A stretch of DNA of 26,355 nucleotides from an uncultured Collinsella sp. (GCA_958348565.1 CATVZP010000022.1:1-26355); one strand, 5' to 3'. Counted from the stretch's first letter, positions 14,925-22,358 are shown. The notes: generated by a model not told the origin, from the sequence alone. A program made the numbers and translations.

Positions 14925-15734
14925 TTATATGCTCCGTTTTCTGATAGCGCCCTTGATAGCCCAACAAAGTCCGAGGATGACAATGGGAACGACTGTTGCC
15001 AGCGCTACAAATAGCAACGTCCCCGGCACGATGAATTGAATTGGTCGCGGGGACGCAAGGGTCGCCAGCCATGTCAAGTGCAGTGGCATATTTGGATTCC
15101 CGTACCCCAAATAAAGCAGCAGGATGATGAACGATAGAACAAACGCGCCATTTCCAAAGAGCGAGATGGCCAGGACGAGCAGCAGGCATAACGTTGTGCA
15201 AATCAAGGCAGCAAGAGACAGCCGAAGAAGAAACTCTCCGATCATATCCATCGCCATTCCTATGCCGCTCGCGCTTTGGACCGCACCAACGAGTATCGAA
15301 AAGAGAACAAAACCACCGACAAGCGTGACAATCGAGACAAGAGTCCTTGCAACCAACAACTGTACTGTTTTCATTCCCCTTGCATAGGAAACAAGCCATT
15401 GAGATCCCGTTATCGGAGTTCGAAACGCATAGCCGATGACGAGAACAGCAACAATAGGAAAGAACAGAGAATGGGCAAGCGGTGCCACAGTGGAAAGGTA
15501 GCGAGCTCCATCTTTAACGAGGTCTCCCGGAATTCCCCCAAAACCATATTGTGGGTTTGGAAAGAAGCCCATAACACCGTCTCCAAGCCAATCGCTCGTT
15601 CCGTAGGCTCTCCATGGTTCATAAGACACAGAATAAAGCAATGCGAGCACGAAACCTGCCGCAATCAGCAGAAGAGGCGCTTTGCTCTTCATAACTCGAT
15701 AGGCTTCAGCCTTAATCATATCTTCGCAGCGCAT
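14925..15734 (-). CDS. ABC-2-type permease subunit B of peptide cluster
   Basis: This 270-aa integral membrane protein has about six hydrophobic segments, starting with LLLIAAGFVLALLYSV after a short cytoplasmic N-terminus. It starts at ATG 15734, 2 nt after the TAG of the preceding permease, with GAGGAGG in between; the longer open frame to 15794 overlaps that gene and is unlikely. Its first extracytoplasmic loop contains YGTSDWLGDGVMGFF, resembling YGTSDLGRVGKQIGFF in the preceding permease, so the two are paralogues and probably form a heterodimer with the ABC ATPase. Such ATPase plus two-permease sets commonly give immunity to antimicrobial peptides; export is the alternative. Confidence 0.8.
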   Translation of the reverse strand: MRCEDMIKAEAYRVMKSKAPLLLIAAGFVLALLYSVSYEPWRAYGTSDWLGDGVMGFFPNPQYGFGGIPGDLVKDGARYLSTVAPLAHSLFFPIVAVLVIGYAFRTPITGSQWLVSYARGMKTVQLLVARTLVSIVTLVGGFVLFSILVGAVQSASGIGMAMDMIGEFLLRLSLAALICTTLCLLLVLAISLFGNGAFVLSFIILLLYLGYGNPNMPLHLTWLATLASPRPIQFIVPGTLLFVALATVVPIVILGLCWAIKGAIRKRSI

Positions 15735-15736
15735 TT

Positions 15737-16540
15737 CTACCCCCTCCTCGCTTTGATTCCCATGACCCCGAGCTGCAACGAAACAACGGTGCAAATAACA
15801 GAGAAAAGAATGATCTGATTAATGGCTAGGCCTTGAAAGCACAGATTTCCAAGATGGCGTAAGTATGGTCCGACTGAGAGCCACCAGGGAATTTGCGTCG
15901 ATGCGTGATTGGAAAAGACCACCAGCGTATATTCATCGGAGGCGAGCAGCGTCCCGACCAACACCAACATAATGCTAAGCGGTGCATTTCTAAGTAAATA
16001 GAAAACTGCCATCGACTGAGCTACTAATGCAGCCAAAATAGCATCAATCAAAAGCAACACGGGCAGGTATCTATCAAGAAACACCCGCCCATCCACATAG
16101 CATCCAAGCGGAGATTTGAAGAGAGTAAATCCCGAAAACAGGTTGAACGCTATTGAAGTTGCAATCGTCAGAACAAGCCACTTTGCGACAACGGCCTTTG
16201 CTAAACCCGTACCCTTTGCATACGTCACTTCAGAAGACCTGCTTTGATAATCCATCGCACAGGAAATAACAATGCATCCGACCAGAACGAAAAACCACTC
16301 GTAGGTCATGAATAGTGCCGTCCGAACCGCCGAACCAGCCGGGTCAGTCTTGTCGAGGATGTTCGCAAAGAAACCGATCTGTTTGCCGACTCTCCCTAAA
16401 TCAGATGTTCCATAGGTCCCATACATATTTGGATTACAGACATCTTTAACAATCCAAATCCCCCAGATCAACAACACGAAATAGGCTGGATTTCTGAGCA
16501 ACCGACGGGCTTCGCATCTAATCAGTCGCAGAAGTTGCAT
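15737..16540 (-). CDS. ABC-2-type permease subunit A of peptide cluster
   Basis: The 267-aa protein has six predicted membrane helices, from AYFVLLIWGIWIV near the N-terminus to a last helix around residues 240-258. The ATG at 16540 lies 23 nt inside the 3' end of the ATPase gene and has GGAGG 6 nt upstream, so the two are coupled. The loop after helix 1 carries YGTYGTSDLGR, shared with the next permease. Together with the ATPase it makes an ABC-2-like transporter. The job, immunity or export of the peptide, is inferred from context. Confidence 0.8.
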   Translation of the reverse strand: MQLLRLIRCEARRLLRNPAYFVLLIWGIWIVKDVCNPNMYGTYGTSDLGRVGKQIGFFANILDKTDPAGSAVRTALFMTYEWFFVLVGCIVISCAMDYQSRSSEVTYAKGTGLAKAVVAKWLVLTIATSIAFNLFSGFTLFKSPLGCYVDGRVFLDRYLPVLLLIDAILAALVAQSMAVFYLLRNAPLSIMLVLVGTLLASDEYTLVVFSNHASTQIPWWLSVGPYLRHLGNLCFQGLAINQIILFSVICTVVSLQLGVMGIKARRG

Positions 16541-17246
16541 TATCTGCCTCCCCGATCAAATCCAAAAACCGCTTTTCCAGACTTCTGTCTTTATAGGAAT
16601 TCTCTTCCTTAACGAGAAGTCTGCCTTGATGGAGAAAAGCGAAAGATGTCGCGACTTTCTCCAATTCATCTAGGTTATGGCTTGAAATGAGCACCGTTTT
16701 ATCCCGTCTGTCCTTCAACGACAGCAGGAGATCACGCACCTCAATCACACCCACTGGATCGAGCCCGTTTATGGGTTCATCCATGATGAGTAGTTGCGGG
16801 TTGCCCAGAAGAGCCGTTCCGATATCCAGGCGACGCTTCATGCCGAGCGAGTATTGTTTTACCGATGCATCCGCCGCATTTTCTAGACCAACGGCAGCGA
16901 GCACTCGATTAACTTCACTTTTCGGCAGCCCCCACTCGATACAGCGTGAGATCAAGTTTTCTCGACCGGTTAAGTTCAAGAATGCCCCACAGCCGTCGGG
17001 GACGAATCCGATATTTCTGCGTGCTCTTGCCAGACCTGTTCTCCCAGACTCGCCGAAAAAAATGATTGAACCTTTCGTTGCTTTAAGCAAGCCAAGAAGA
17101 ATATCAATCAACGTACTCTTCCCCGCGCCGTTCTCCCCAACGAGAGCGCACACTTCGCCCTCATCTATATCAAATGAAACATCAGACAACGCCCAGTTTT
17201 TTCCGTAGCGCCTTGATAGATCCTTGATTGAAATCGCATTACCCAT
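16518..17246 (-). CDS. ABC transporter ATP-binding protein of peptide cluster
   Basis: A 242-aa stand-alone nucleotide-binding protein: Walker A GENGAGKST (37-45), a modified signature YSLGMKRR (132-139), Walker B LLIMDEPINGLD (152 onward) and H-loop SSHNLDEL. The LGMKRR form of the signature is typical of ABC-2/CcmA-type drug or bacteriocin-resistance transporters. The start at 17246 has GAGGT 9 nt upstream. It is the first gene after the attenuator behind the precursor gene, so it should be transcribed at lower level than the precursor. It drives the two permeases encoded next. Confidence 0.88.
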   Translation of the reverse strand: MGNAISIKDLSRRYGKNWALSDVSFDIDEGEVCALVGENGAGKSTLIDILLGLLKATKGSIIFFGESGRTGLARARRNIGFVPDGCGAFLNLTGRENLISRCIEWGLPKSEVNRVLAAVGLENAADASVKQYSLGMKRRLDIGTALLGNPQLLIMDEPINGLDPVGVIEVRDLLLSLKDRRDKTVLISSHNLDELEKVATSFAFLHQGRLLVKEENSYKDRSLEKRFLDLIGEADNATSATD

Positions 17247-17263
17247 GTCTCATGAACCTCATT

Positions 17264-17309
17264 AAAAAAGGCAGCGCGGCCGACGGATGGCAGTTATCGA
17301 CCACGCTGC
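17264..17309 (-). terminator. Strong hairpin between precursor and transporter genes (attenuator)
   Basis: On the - strand a 13-bp stem (17297-17309 with 17271-17283, two G-U pairs) with a 13-nt loop is followed directly by CTTTTTT (17264-17270). It lies in the 103-nt gap between the precursor stop and the ABC ATPase start, where no promoter is apparent. Partial read-through would give much more precursor mRNA than maturase/transporter mRNA, common in peptide clusters. Confidence 0.8.
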
Positions 17310-17349
17310 TTACCCTCTGCTGTCTTAACCAGCATTAACGTTCGCGTTC

Positions 17350-17460
17350 CTAGAAATGAACATATACGCCAAAACAGCTACAGCGCGAACACGGGTGGTA
17401 ATTGCGGCAGCCACCGCCGCCACCCTGCACGTTGCAACACGGATCGATTACCCAGTTCAT
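17350..17460 (-). CDS. Six-cysteine ribosomal peptide precursor (36 aa)
   Basis: ATG 17460 is preceded by a near-ideal AAAGGAGG at 5 nt, and encodes 36 residues. Cysteines fall at 8, 9, 18, 24, 27 and 29; a run of five glycines (13-17) separates the pairs; the tail is FGVYVHF. It is the first gene of an operon with a radical SAM/SPASM maturase and two transporters, so it is very likely the substrate. Only seven residues (MNWVIDP) precede the first cysteine, so there is no conventional leader and no double-glycine cleavage site for a C39 peptidase. Cys-rich SPASM substrates (CLI_3235/CcpM-type, ranthipeptides, sactipeptides) are the closest class by context, but this sequence matches none that I recognise. 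Confidence 0.8.
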   Translation of the reverse strand: MNWVIDPCCNVQGGGGGCRNYHPCSRCSCFGVYVHF

Positions 17461-17473
17461 AATTACCTCCTTT

Positions 17474-17517
17474 CGATTTATCGTCTGTTTTAATACGATG
17501 TTATCGTAATTCGATAA
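17474..17517. promoter_or_regulatory. Cluster of inverted repeats in the precursor gene promoter
   Basis: Three short palindromes built on CGAT/ATCG lie between the precursor start and its -35: CGAT-TT-ATCG (17474-17483), ACGAT-GTT-ATCGT (17495-17507) and TTATCG-TAATT-CGATAA (17501-17517). The last two overlap each other and the -10. They look like operator sites. The XRE regulator encoded just upstream is the obvious candidate to bind them. Confidence 0.5.
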
Positions 17518-17531
17518 TCTAATGATTTCAA
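17503..17531 (-). promoter_or_regulatory. Promoter of the peptide operon
   Basis: On the - strand TTGAAA (17526-17531) and TACGAT (17503-17508) are separated by exactly 17 nt, about 45 nt before the precursor start codon, in an AT-rich stretch downstream of a terminator. This would be the operon's own promoter. Confidence 0.6.
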
Positions 17532-17542
17532 GAACTATTTTC

Positions 17543-17585
17543 AAATAAATTAAGGCTCCTGCCGATCGTTTGCGGTAGGAGCCTT
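17543..17585 (-). terminator. Terminator of the DUF2975-regulator unit
   Basis: AAGGCTCCTGCCG (17552-17564) pairs with CGGTAGGAGCCTT (17573-17585) with one G-U, closing an 8-nt loop; TTAATTTATTT follows on the - strand. It ends the regulator transcript about 45 nt past its stop and insulates the peptide promoter. Confidence 0.85.
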
Positions 17586-17628
17586 GCATGTATACGTGTT
17601 TGTATTCTTGTCTTCTTATTCTGTTTTG

Positions 17629-17955
17629 TTATTCCCTAGAAAGATCTACTACGTAAACCTCTGTGGGCAATATCTCGGAGGGGTCGGGATTGCGTCTTTG
17701 CAAAATCTTATTCCGCGCACGCGCGATGGTAAGTTCCTCAAGTTCTATTTCACTCACACGACGGATCAAATCTCCCGGCTGACAATCCAGCTCAACACAG
17801 ATATCGAGCAATGTCTTCAAGCGTATAGCCTTAATTTTTGCATTACGGATTTTAGAAATGTTGGCTGGCGTATGCCCAGTCGCTCTTATTAGATCGGCAT
17901 TTGTTTTCCCGGTCTTAAGCAAAAGCGTCTCAACCTCAATAATGAGATAATCCAT
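17629..17955 (-). CDS. XRE/Cro-type HTH regulator (YozG-like)
   Basis: The 108-aa protein carries a Cro/C1-type helix-turn-helix across residues of about 15-65: TNADLIRATGHTPANISKIR then LKTLLDICVELDCQPGDLI, the short form typical of YozG-like regulators. The C-terminal 40 residues are charged and unrecognised, making it longer than the usual 65-75 aa. ATG 17955 has TAGGTGA upstream. It begins 10 nt after the DUF2975 gene's stop, a pairing that is common in Gram-positive bacteria. It lies just upstream of the peptide operon, whose promoter has several palindromes; control of that operon is inferred. Confidence 0.8.
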   Translation of the reverse strand: MDYLIIEVETLLLKTGKTNADLIRATGHTPANISKIRNAKIKAIRLKTLLDICVELDCQPGDLIRRVSEIELEELTIARARNKILQRRNPDPSEILPTEVYVVDLSRE

Positions 17956-17965
17956 GGTCAATCAC

Positions 17966-18535
17966 CTAGACCAAATCATCGGACTGGGACTGCAAAAGCG
18001 CCCCATAGCGCCAGAAGATCGACAAAGCGAAAGCGACCATCATTGCAATGATAGATCCCACATCCAACGTGATGCCTGAGTCACCAATCTGAAGGAGAGC
18101 GGAATTCATACGACAGCTCAACATACAATTGCCCATCATTACTTTTAAATCGCTGCCAATCTGTAGAGAGCCCATCACGGCATTAATTGCAAATAGGCAA
18201 GCAATAACGGCAATCATCCGTGCATGTCGAATAGTAAAAGGCGATTGACGACGAGCGACATCGAAGCTGATGCTTAACAATGTAAACTCCCCTGCAAGGA
18301 GCAAAACCGCCCATAGCGCCAAGTTTGGAAGCGCGATGCTGCCGCCCTCACCAAGCTCAACGACCCCTTCGATTACCACTGCGCCATTCAAAATACTTTG
18401 GCATGCAACAACAAGTGCCGAACCAAAGACGGCGATAGTAGCGATGGCAATAAGTACCAACACGGCACAAAGAACCATTCCGATTTTTCTCATGTTATCG
18501 AACGACATCTCAATTCTTTGAGCGCTATTCGCCAT
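17966..18535 (-). CDS. DUF2975 membrane protein
   Basis: This 189-aa protein has four predicted membrane helices (LCAVLVLIAIATIAVFG first; then LWAVLLLAGEFTLL; ARMIAVIACLFAINAVMG; IIAMMVAFALSIFW last) and the RRQSPFTIRHARM loop that is characteristic of DUF2975. Such proteins are regularly encoded with small YozG-type HTH regulators, as here, and may modulate the regulator at the membrane. ATG 18535 has AAAAGGAG 5 nt upstream. The function is unknown in the family. Confidence 0.8.
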   Translation of the reverse strand: MANSAQRIEMSFDNMRKIGMVLCAVLVLIAIATIAVFGSALVVACQSILNGAVVIEGVVELGEGGSIALPNLALWAVLLLAGEFTLLSISFDVARRQSPFTIRHARMIAVIACLFAINAVMGSLQIGSDLKVMMGNCMLSCRMNSALLQIGDSGITLDVGSIIAMMVAFALSIFWRYGALLQSQSDDLV

Positions 18536-18604
18536 AGTAACTCCTTTTGCCATCCAGCAGTACTTTTTCAATTATTTTATCGTTACTGGAAACTCTTCTC
18601 CACA

Positions 18605-18636
18605 AGAAAAGGGCGCCCCTCATCGGGAACGCCCCC
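18605..18636 (-). terminator. Rho-independent terminator of clpC
   Basis: GGGCG.CCC/GGG..CGCCC forms a stem-loop directly followed on the - strand by TTTTCTTG, about 25 nt past the clpC stop. Confidence 0.75.
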
Positions 18637-18661
18637 CATCATGCAAGGTTATATTCAATCC

Positions 18662-21304
18662 CTACAGCGCGCCAGAGCCGGCTTGCATCATGCCGCCGGG
18701 GCCCGAGGTCACACCGCTGCTCACAGGCGCGGCGTTTCCGGTGTGCGGTGCCGCCGGGGCGATATCACCACCGAGTGTGCCCGCCGGACGCGGTGCCGGG
18801 ATCTCGCCCGTGCCATGGCTAAAGACAAACTTGCCATCGGCCACGTCGCACAGGACGGTATCGCCACAGCCCCACTCGCCGGCCAAAAGCTCCTCAGACA
18901 GCGGGTCCTCGATGAGCTTTTGGATGGCGCGGCGCAGCGGACGCGCACCGTTGGTGAGGTCGGTGCCCTCCGCCACGATCTTGTCATAGGCCGCATCGGT
19001 AAGCTTAATGTTCATGCCGTTGGCAATCAAACGCTGACGCAGGTCGTCCACCAGCAGGTGCGCGATCTTGGTGAGATTCTCACCCGAGAGCTTCTGGAAC
19101 ACCACGATGTCGTCGATACGGTTGAGCAGCTCGGGGCGGAACAGGCGCTTGAGCTCACCCATCGCGCGACCGCGGATCTCACTCGAGGTGAGGCCCTGCT
19201 CGCCGGTGGTGCCAAAGCCAACGCTTGCATCCTGCGCAATCTCGCGGGCGCCCACGTTGGATGTCATGATGATCACGGTGTTGCGGAAGTCGACCGTCTT
19301 GCCCTGGCTATCGGTCAGACGACCCTCCTCCAGCACCTGCAGCAGGATGTTGAAGATATCGGGGTGCGCCTTCTCGATCTCGTCGAACAGCACAACCGAG
19401 TACGGGTGGCGACGAACGGCCTTGGTGAGCTGACCGCCCTCGTCGTGACCGACGTAACCCGGAGGGCTACCGATGAGCTTGGAGACCTCGAACTCGCTAC
19501 CGAACTCGGACATGTCGAAGCTGATGAGCGCATCCTTGCTGCCAAAGAGGTACTCGGCGAGCGTCTTGGCGAGCTCGGTCTTGCCCGTGCCGGTGGGACC
19601 CAGGAAGATAAAGCTGCCGCCTGGACGACGCGGATCCTTGAGCGGCGAGCGGCTGCGGCGCACGGCCTTGGCAACCGCCTCGACAGCCTCATCCTGACCG
19701 ATGATGCGCATCTTGAGCACGCTTTCGGTTTGCAGCAGGCGACGGCTCTCACTCTCGGTAAGCGAGGACACCGGCACGCCCGAAGTCACGGACACGATGT
19801 CGGCGATCTGGCTCACATCGATGGTGAGCGGGCTGGCGTCGAGCTCGGCGGTCCAGGCGGCCTTGGCCTCGGCGAGCTCAATCTCGGCAGCCTTCTGCTG
19901 CTCGGTGATCTCGGCGGCCTTGTTCATGTCGTCGCTCTCGGTGGCCTCCTGCGCGGCGGCCTTGAGCTCCTCTATGCGATGCTCGGCCTCGCGCACCGGC
20001 TCGGGCGCGCGATTCGCGGCGATACGAGCGCGGGCACCGGCCTCGTCGATGAGGTCGATGGCCTTATCGGGCAGGAAGCGATCCTGGATGTAGCGGTTGG
20101 AAAGGTTCGCGGCGGCCTCGATAGCACCCTGCGTATAGCGCACATGGTGGTGTTCCTCGTAGCGCGGCTTGAGCGCGGTCAGGATCTTGACCGTATCCTC
20201 GACGCTCGGCTCCTCGACATCGATGGTCTGGAAGCGACGCTCGAAGGCCGGGTCCTTGGTGAGGTACTTGCGGAATTCCTCGGCCGTGGTGGCGCCGATA
20301 ATCTGGAAGGCACCGCGCGCGAGCACCGGCTTGAGCATGGAGCTCGCATCGATAGAACCCTCGGAAGAACCGGCACCGATGATGGTGTGCATCTCGTCGA
20401 TGAACAGGATGACGTCGTCGGCTTCGGTTGCCTCCTGGATCACGTTCTTGAGGCGCTCCTCAAACTCGCCGCGATACTTGGCACCCGCCACGAGACCCGG
20501 CAGGTCGAGCGTCCAGATATTCTGGTTCATGAGGTTCTCGGGCACGTTGCCGGCTGCAATCTGCTGAGCCAGGCCCTCGACGATGGCCGTCTTGCCCACG
20601 CCGGGGTCGCCCAGAATGAGCGGGTTGTTCTTGGTGCGGCGCGAAAGAATTTCCATCATACGCTGAACTTCCTTTTCGCGACCAATTACAGGGTCGAGCT
20701 CGCCATCGCGCGCCTTCTGCGTGAGGTTGATTGCGAACTGCTTAAGCGTATCGGTGCCACTCCCCTTTTGCTGCGAGACATCCGAGCCGCTAAAGAACGG
20801 CAGGCCCGCACCGGGACGACCAGCACCGGCGCCGGCGAGCGGACGCTTCTTGTCCTGGTCCTTGGCGGTGAGTTTCTCGATAGCCTTTTTGATAGAGGCG
20901 GACGACACACCCAGGCGCATGAGGATGTCCATGGCCATGCCGTTGCCCTCTTCGACAATGCCGATCAGCAAGTGCTCGGTCGACACGTAGGTCTGGTTAT
21001 TCTCACGCGCCACGCGGAATGAACGCTCCATAACGCTAATGACGAGCGGCGTAAAGGCGAGCTTAGCCGCCTCGGTCTCCTCACTGGGCTCGGGAACCGT
21101 GGTCTGGACCTCCTTGAGGGTGTCCATGATGTCGTCGTAGGAGATATCAAGCGAGCGCAGTGCCTCGGCGGCAATGCCCTCATCCTCCTTGGCAAGCGCG
21201 AGCAGCAGGTGTTCGGTGCCCACCTTATTTGAATGAAGATCGAGCGCCTCCTGCTTGGCCATGGACATGACCTTACGCGCGCGATCGGTAAAACGGTCTA
21301 ACAT
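18662..21304 (-). CDS. clpC: ATP-dependent Clp protease ATP-binding subunit ClpC
   Basis: An 880-aa Hsp100/AAA+ unfoldase that feeds substrates to ClpP. It has the double Clp_N repeat (1-150), a first AAA domain with Walker A GDPGVGKT (232-239) and LFIDEMHT, a UVR-like helical middle, and a second AAA domain with Walker A GPTGTGKT (569-576), VLFDEIEKAHPD and sensor motifs. A small C-terminal D2 domain ends in a proline/glycine/methionine-rich tail of about 45 residues. ATG 21304 (MLDRFTDRARKV) is the family start, with AGAGGA upstream; the extension to 21382 is spurious. The 5' region contains a strong hairpin. No CtsR operator was recognised. Large + strand ORFs over this gene are shadows. 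Confidence 0.97.
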   Translation of the reverse strand: MLDRFTDRARKVMSMAKQEALDLHSNKVGTEHLLLALAKEDEGIAAEALRSLDISYDDIMDTLKEVQTTVPEPSEETEAAKLAFTPLVISVMERSFRVARENNQTYVSTEHLLIGIVEEGNGMAMDILMRLGVSSASIKKAIEKLTAKDQDKKRPLAGAGAGRPGAGLPFFSGSDVSQQKGSGTDTLKQFAINLTQKARDGELDPVIGREKEVQRMMEILSRRTKNNPLILGDPGVGKTAIVEGLAQQIAAGNVPENLMNQNIWTLDLPGLVAGAKYRGEFEERLKNVIQEATEADDVILFIDEMHTIIGAGSSEGSIDASSMLKPVLARGAFQIIGATTAEEFRKYLTKDPAFERRFQTIDVEEPSVEDTVKILTALKPRYEEHHHVRYTQGAIEAAANLSNRYIQDRFLPDKAIDLIDEAGARARIAANRAPEPVREAEHRIEELKAAAQEATESDDMNKAAEITEQQKAAEIELAEAKAAWTAELDASPLTIDVSQIADIVSVTSGVPVSSLTESESRRLLQTESVLKMRIIGQDEAVEAVAKAVRRSRSPLKDPRRPGGSFIFLGPTGTGKTELAKTLAEYLFGSKDALISFDMSEFGSEFEVSKLIGSPPGYVGHDEGGQLTKAVRRHPYSVVLFDEIEKAHPDIFNILLQVLEEGRLTDSQGKTVDFRNTVIIMTSNVGAREIAQDASVGFGTTGEQGLTSSEIRGRAMGELKRLFRPELLNRIDDIVVFQKLSGENLTKIAHLLVDDLRQRLIANGMNIKLTDAAYDKIVAEGTDLTNGARPLRRAIQKLIEDPLSEELLAGEWGCGDTVLCDVADGKFVFSHGTGEIPAPRPAGTLGGDIAPAAPHTGNAAPVSSGVTSGPGGMMQAGSGAL

Positions 21305-21340
21305 GCTAGTTCCTCTTAGACGAGCTAGTTTTTTCAAACG

Positions 21341-21368
21341 CAAAGCGCCGCCCCGCGGCAGCGCTTTG
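21341..21368. other. Hairpin in the clpC leader
   Basis: CAAAGCGCCGCC (21341-21352) pairs with GGCAGCGCTTTG (21357-21368), 12 bp with one G-U or mismatch, around a 4-nt loop, 37 nt before the clpC start. No long T-run follows on the - strand. A -10-like TATACT (21388-21393) lies just upstream, so the hairpin would be near the 5' end of the clpC mRNA. Confidence 0.5.
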
Positions 21369-21491
21369 GTCTCTTTACCCATATGGAGTATATGTTAACC
21401 GTTGGGACCTTTCCTGCCCGTAGCCGCGCGACAACGTCTACAAAAAAGGAATCGCTCCGGTCCGCTTGGCGGTTTGGTTTTGCGCTGCTGT

Positions 21492-22094
21492 CTAGCAGGC
21501 GGGCTCAACACCCATGTTCTCGGCAACGTCATTGACGGTATCGGCAATGGGAGCACCCGGCATGTGCACGAGCTCCATGTGCGGCTCGGCAAAGACCGTG
21601 CCCATGGGGAAGGCGCGGCGGAAGACAAAACGAGCAACCGGACCAGCCACCAGCAGGTTCCAGGGCAGGGCCATGATAAAGTTGCGCGGAATGTTGATGA
21701 GCCACATCACCGGCAGCATCTGCAGGTTTGCGAGCGGGCCGCCGGGCATATGGAACAGGCCTTCGCACGCACCGTAGAGCGACATGATGATGACCATGGG
21801 AACGACCATGCAGGAGCTGACGGCGAGCGTCATGGCGAGCGGCGAGCTCTTGCCCGGCGTGACCAAGTACTTAAAGGCGAAACCCTTGGCGAGCGGGCTG
21901 GCGACGAACCAGTCGCAGCACATGGCAAAAACGTAGGCAACGGGGAAGCCGAGCCACGCGGCGGCAACAACCTCGCCGTTGATGGCCCCATGCTGCAGGG
22001 CAACGTTGTAGATGCTCATCCAGAGCACCATGCAAAAGCACATGATAAAGGTGAACAGCAGGCTCTCTCGTTTGTTGATAGGCATAAAGGGCAT
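21492..22094 (-). CDS. DUF2798-type membrane protein with two repeats
   Basis: A 200-aa integral membrane protein with four helices in two related halves: FTFIMCFCMVLWMSIYNVA near residues 13-31 and MTLAVSSCMVVPMVIIMSLY near 86-105, each followed by a second helix. That is two DUF2798-like units in tandem. ATG 22094 has AAAGGA close upstream; ATG 22085 is a possible alternative. Its function is unknown. The gene starts only 36 nt after a hairpin with a T-run, leaving little room for a promoter, so it may be controlled by read-through. Downstream, toward clpC, a T6 run (about 21437-21442) follows weak stems and may act as terminator. Confidence 0.65.
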   Translation of the reverse strand: MPFMPINKRESLLFTFIMCFCMVLWMSIYNVALQHGAINGEVVAAAWLGFPVAYVFAMCCDWFVASPLAKGFAFKYLVTPGKSSPLAMTLAVSSCMVVPMVIIMSLYGACEGLFHMPGGPLANLQMLPVMWLINIPRNFIMALPWNLLVAGPVARFVFRRAFPMGTVFAEPHMELVHMPGAPIADTVNDVAENMGVEPAC

Positions 22095-22129
22095 GGTCCT
22101 TTCTGTGTTACGCCGCGACACCACGCAAC

Positions 22130-22180
22130 AAAAACGGGCGGGCAAGATGGAGCTGTTGGGACTTCATCTCGCCCGCCCGT
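22130..22180 (-). terminator. Strong hairpin with T-run upstream of the DUF2798 gene
   Basis: A 16-bp stem with one mismatch (22134-22149 with 22165-22180, core GGGCGGGC) and a 15-nt loop is followed on the - strand by TTTTT (22130-22134). It lies 219 nt after the exporter gene's stop but only 36 nt ahead of the DUF2798 gene's ATG, so it is either the exporter's distal terminator or a leader attenuator. Confidence 0.75.
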
Positions 22181-22299
22181 GATACGTGCGTCTGCGACTA
22201 CTTATGTGGTGGAACCAGCCTAGCACGAAAACCCCGCGCTTCGTAAGCGTTGAGTTTATGAAGATGCAGGGCACCAATAATCCCCCGACCCCCTAAGTC

Positions 22300-22358
22300 G
22301 CGGTGGAATACGGACTGTTTTGACCCTTTAAACAGCAATTCAGTCCCTATTTCACCGC
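22300..22358. repeat. Long imperfect palindrome (REP/MITE-like)
   Basis: Residues 22300-22317 pair with 22341-22358 over 18 positions with one mismatch and one G-U (GCGGTGGAATACGGACTG against CAGTCCCTATTTCACCGC), around a 23-nt loop. There is no T-run, so it is not a terminator. The 22181-22398 stretch holds this element, and a 66-aa open frame with no SD that I do not count as a gene. Confidence 0.6.

Noticed and set aside
12014..17460. Lanthipeptide or epipeptide (YydF-type) cluster
   Set aside because: No LanB/LanC/LanM enzyme is present; no YydH-like protease, and the precursor is Cys-rich rather than YydF-like. A SPASM enzyme points to Cys crosslinking instead.
17629..18535. DUF2975-XRE pair as a toxin-antitoxin module
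   Set aside because: The pair matches the common membrane protein/YozG regulator arrangement, with no toxin fold.
18398..21022. An 874-aa open frame on the + strand opposite clpC
   Set aside because: It is the antisense shadow of a clear ClpC gene; it has no domain, no SD and highly repetitive composition mirroring clpC codons.
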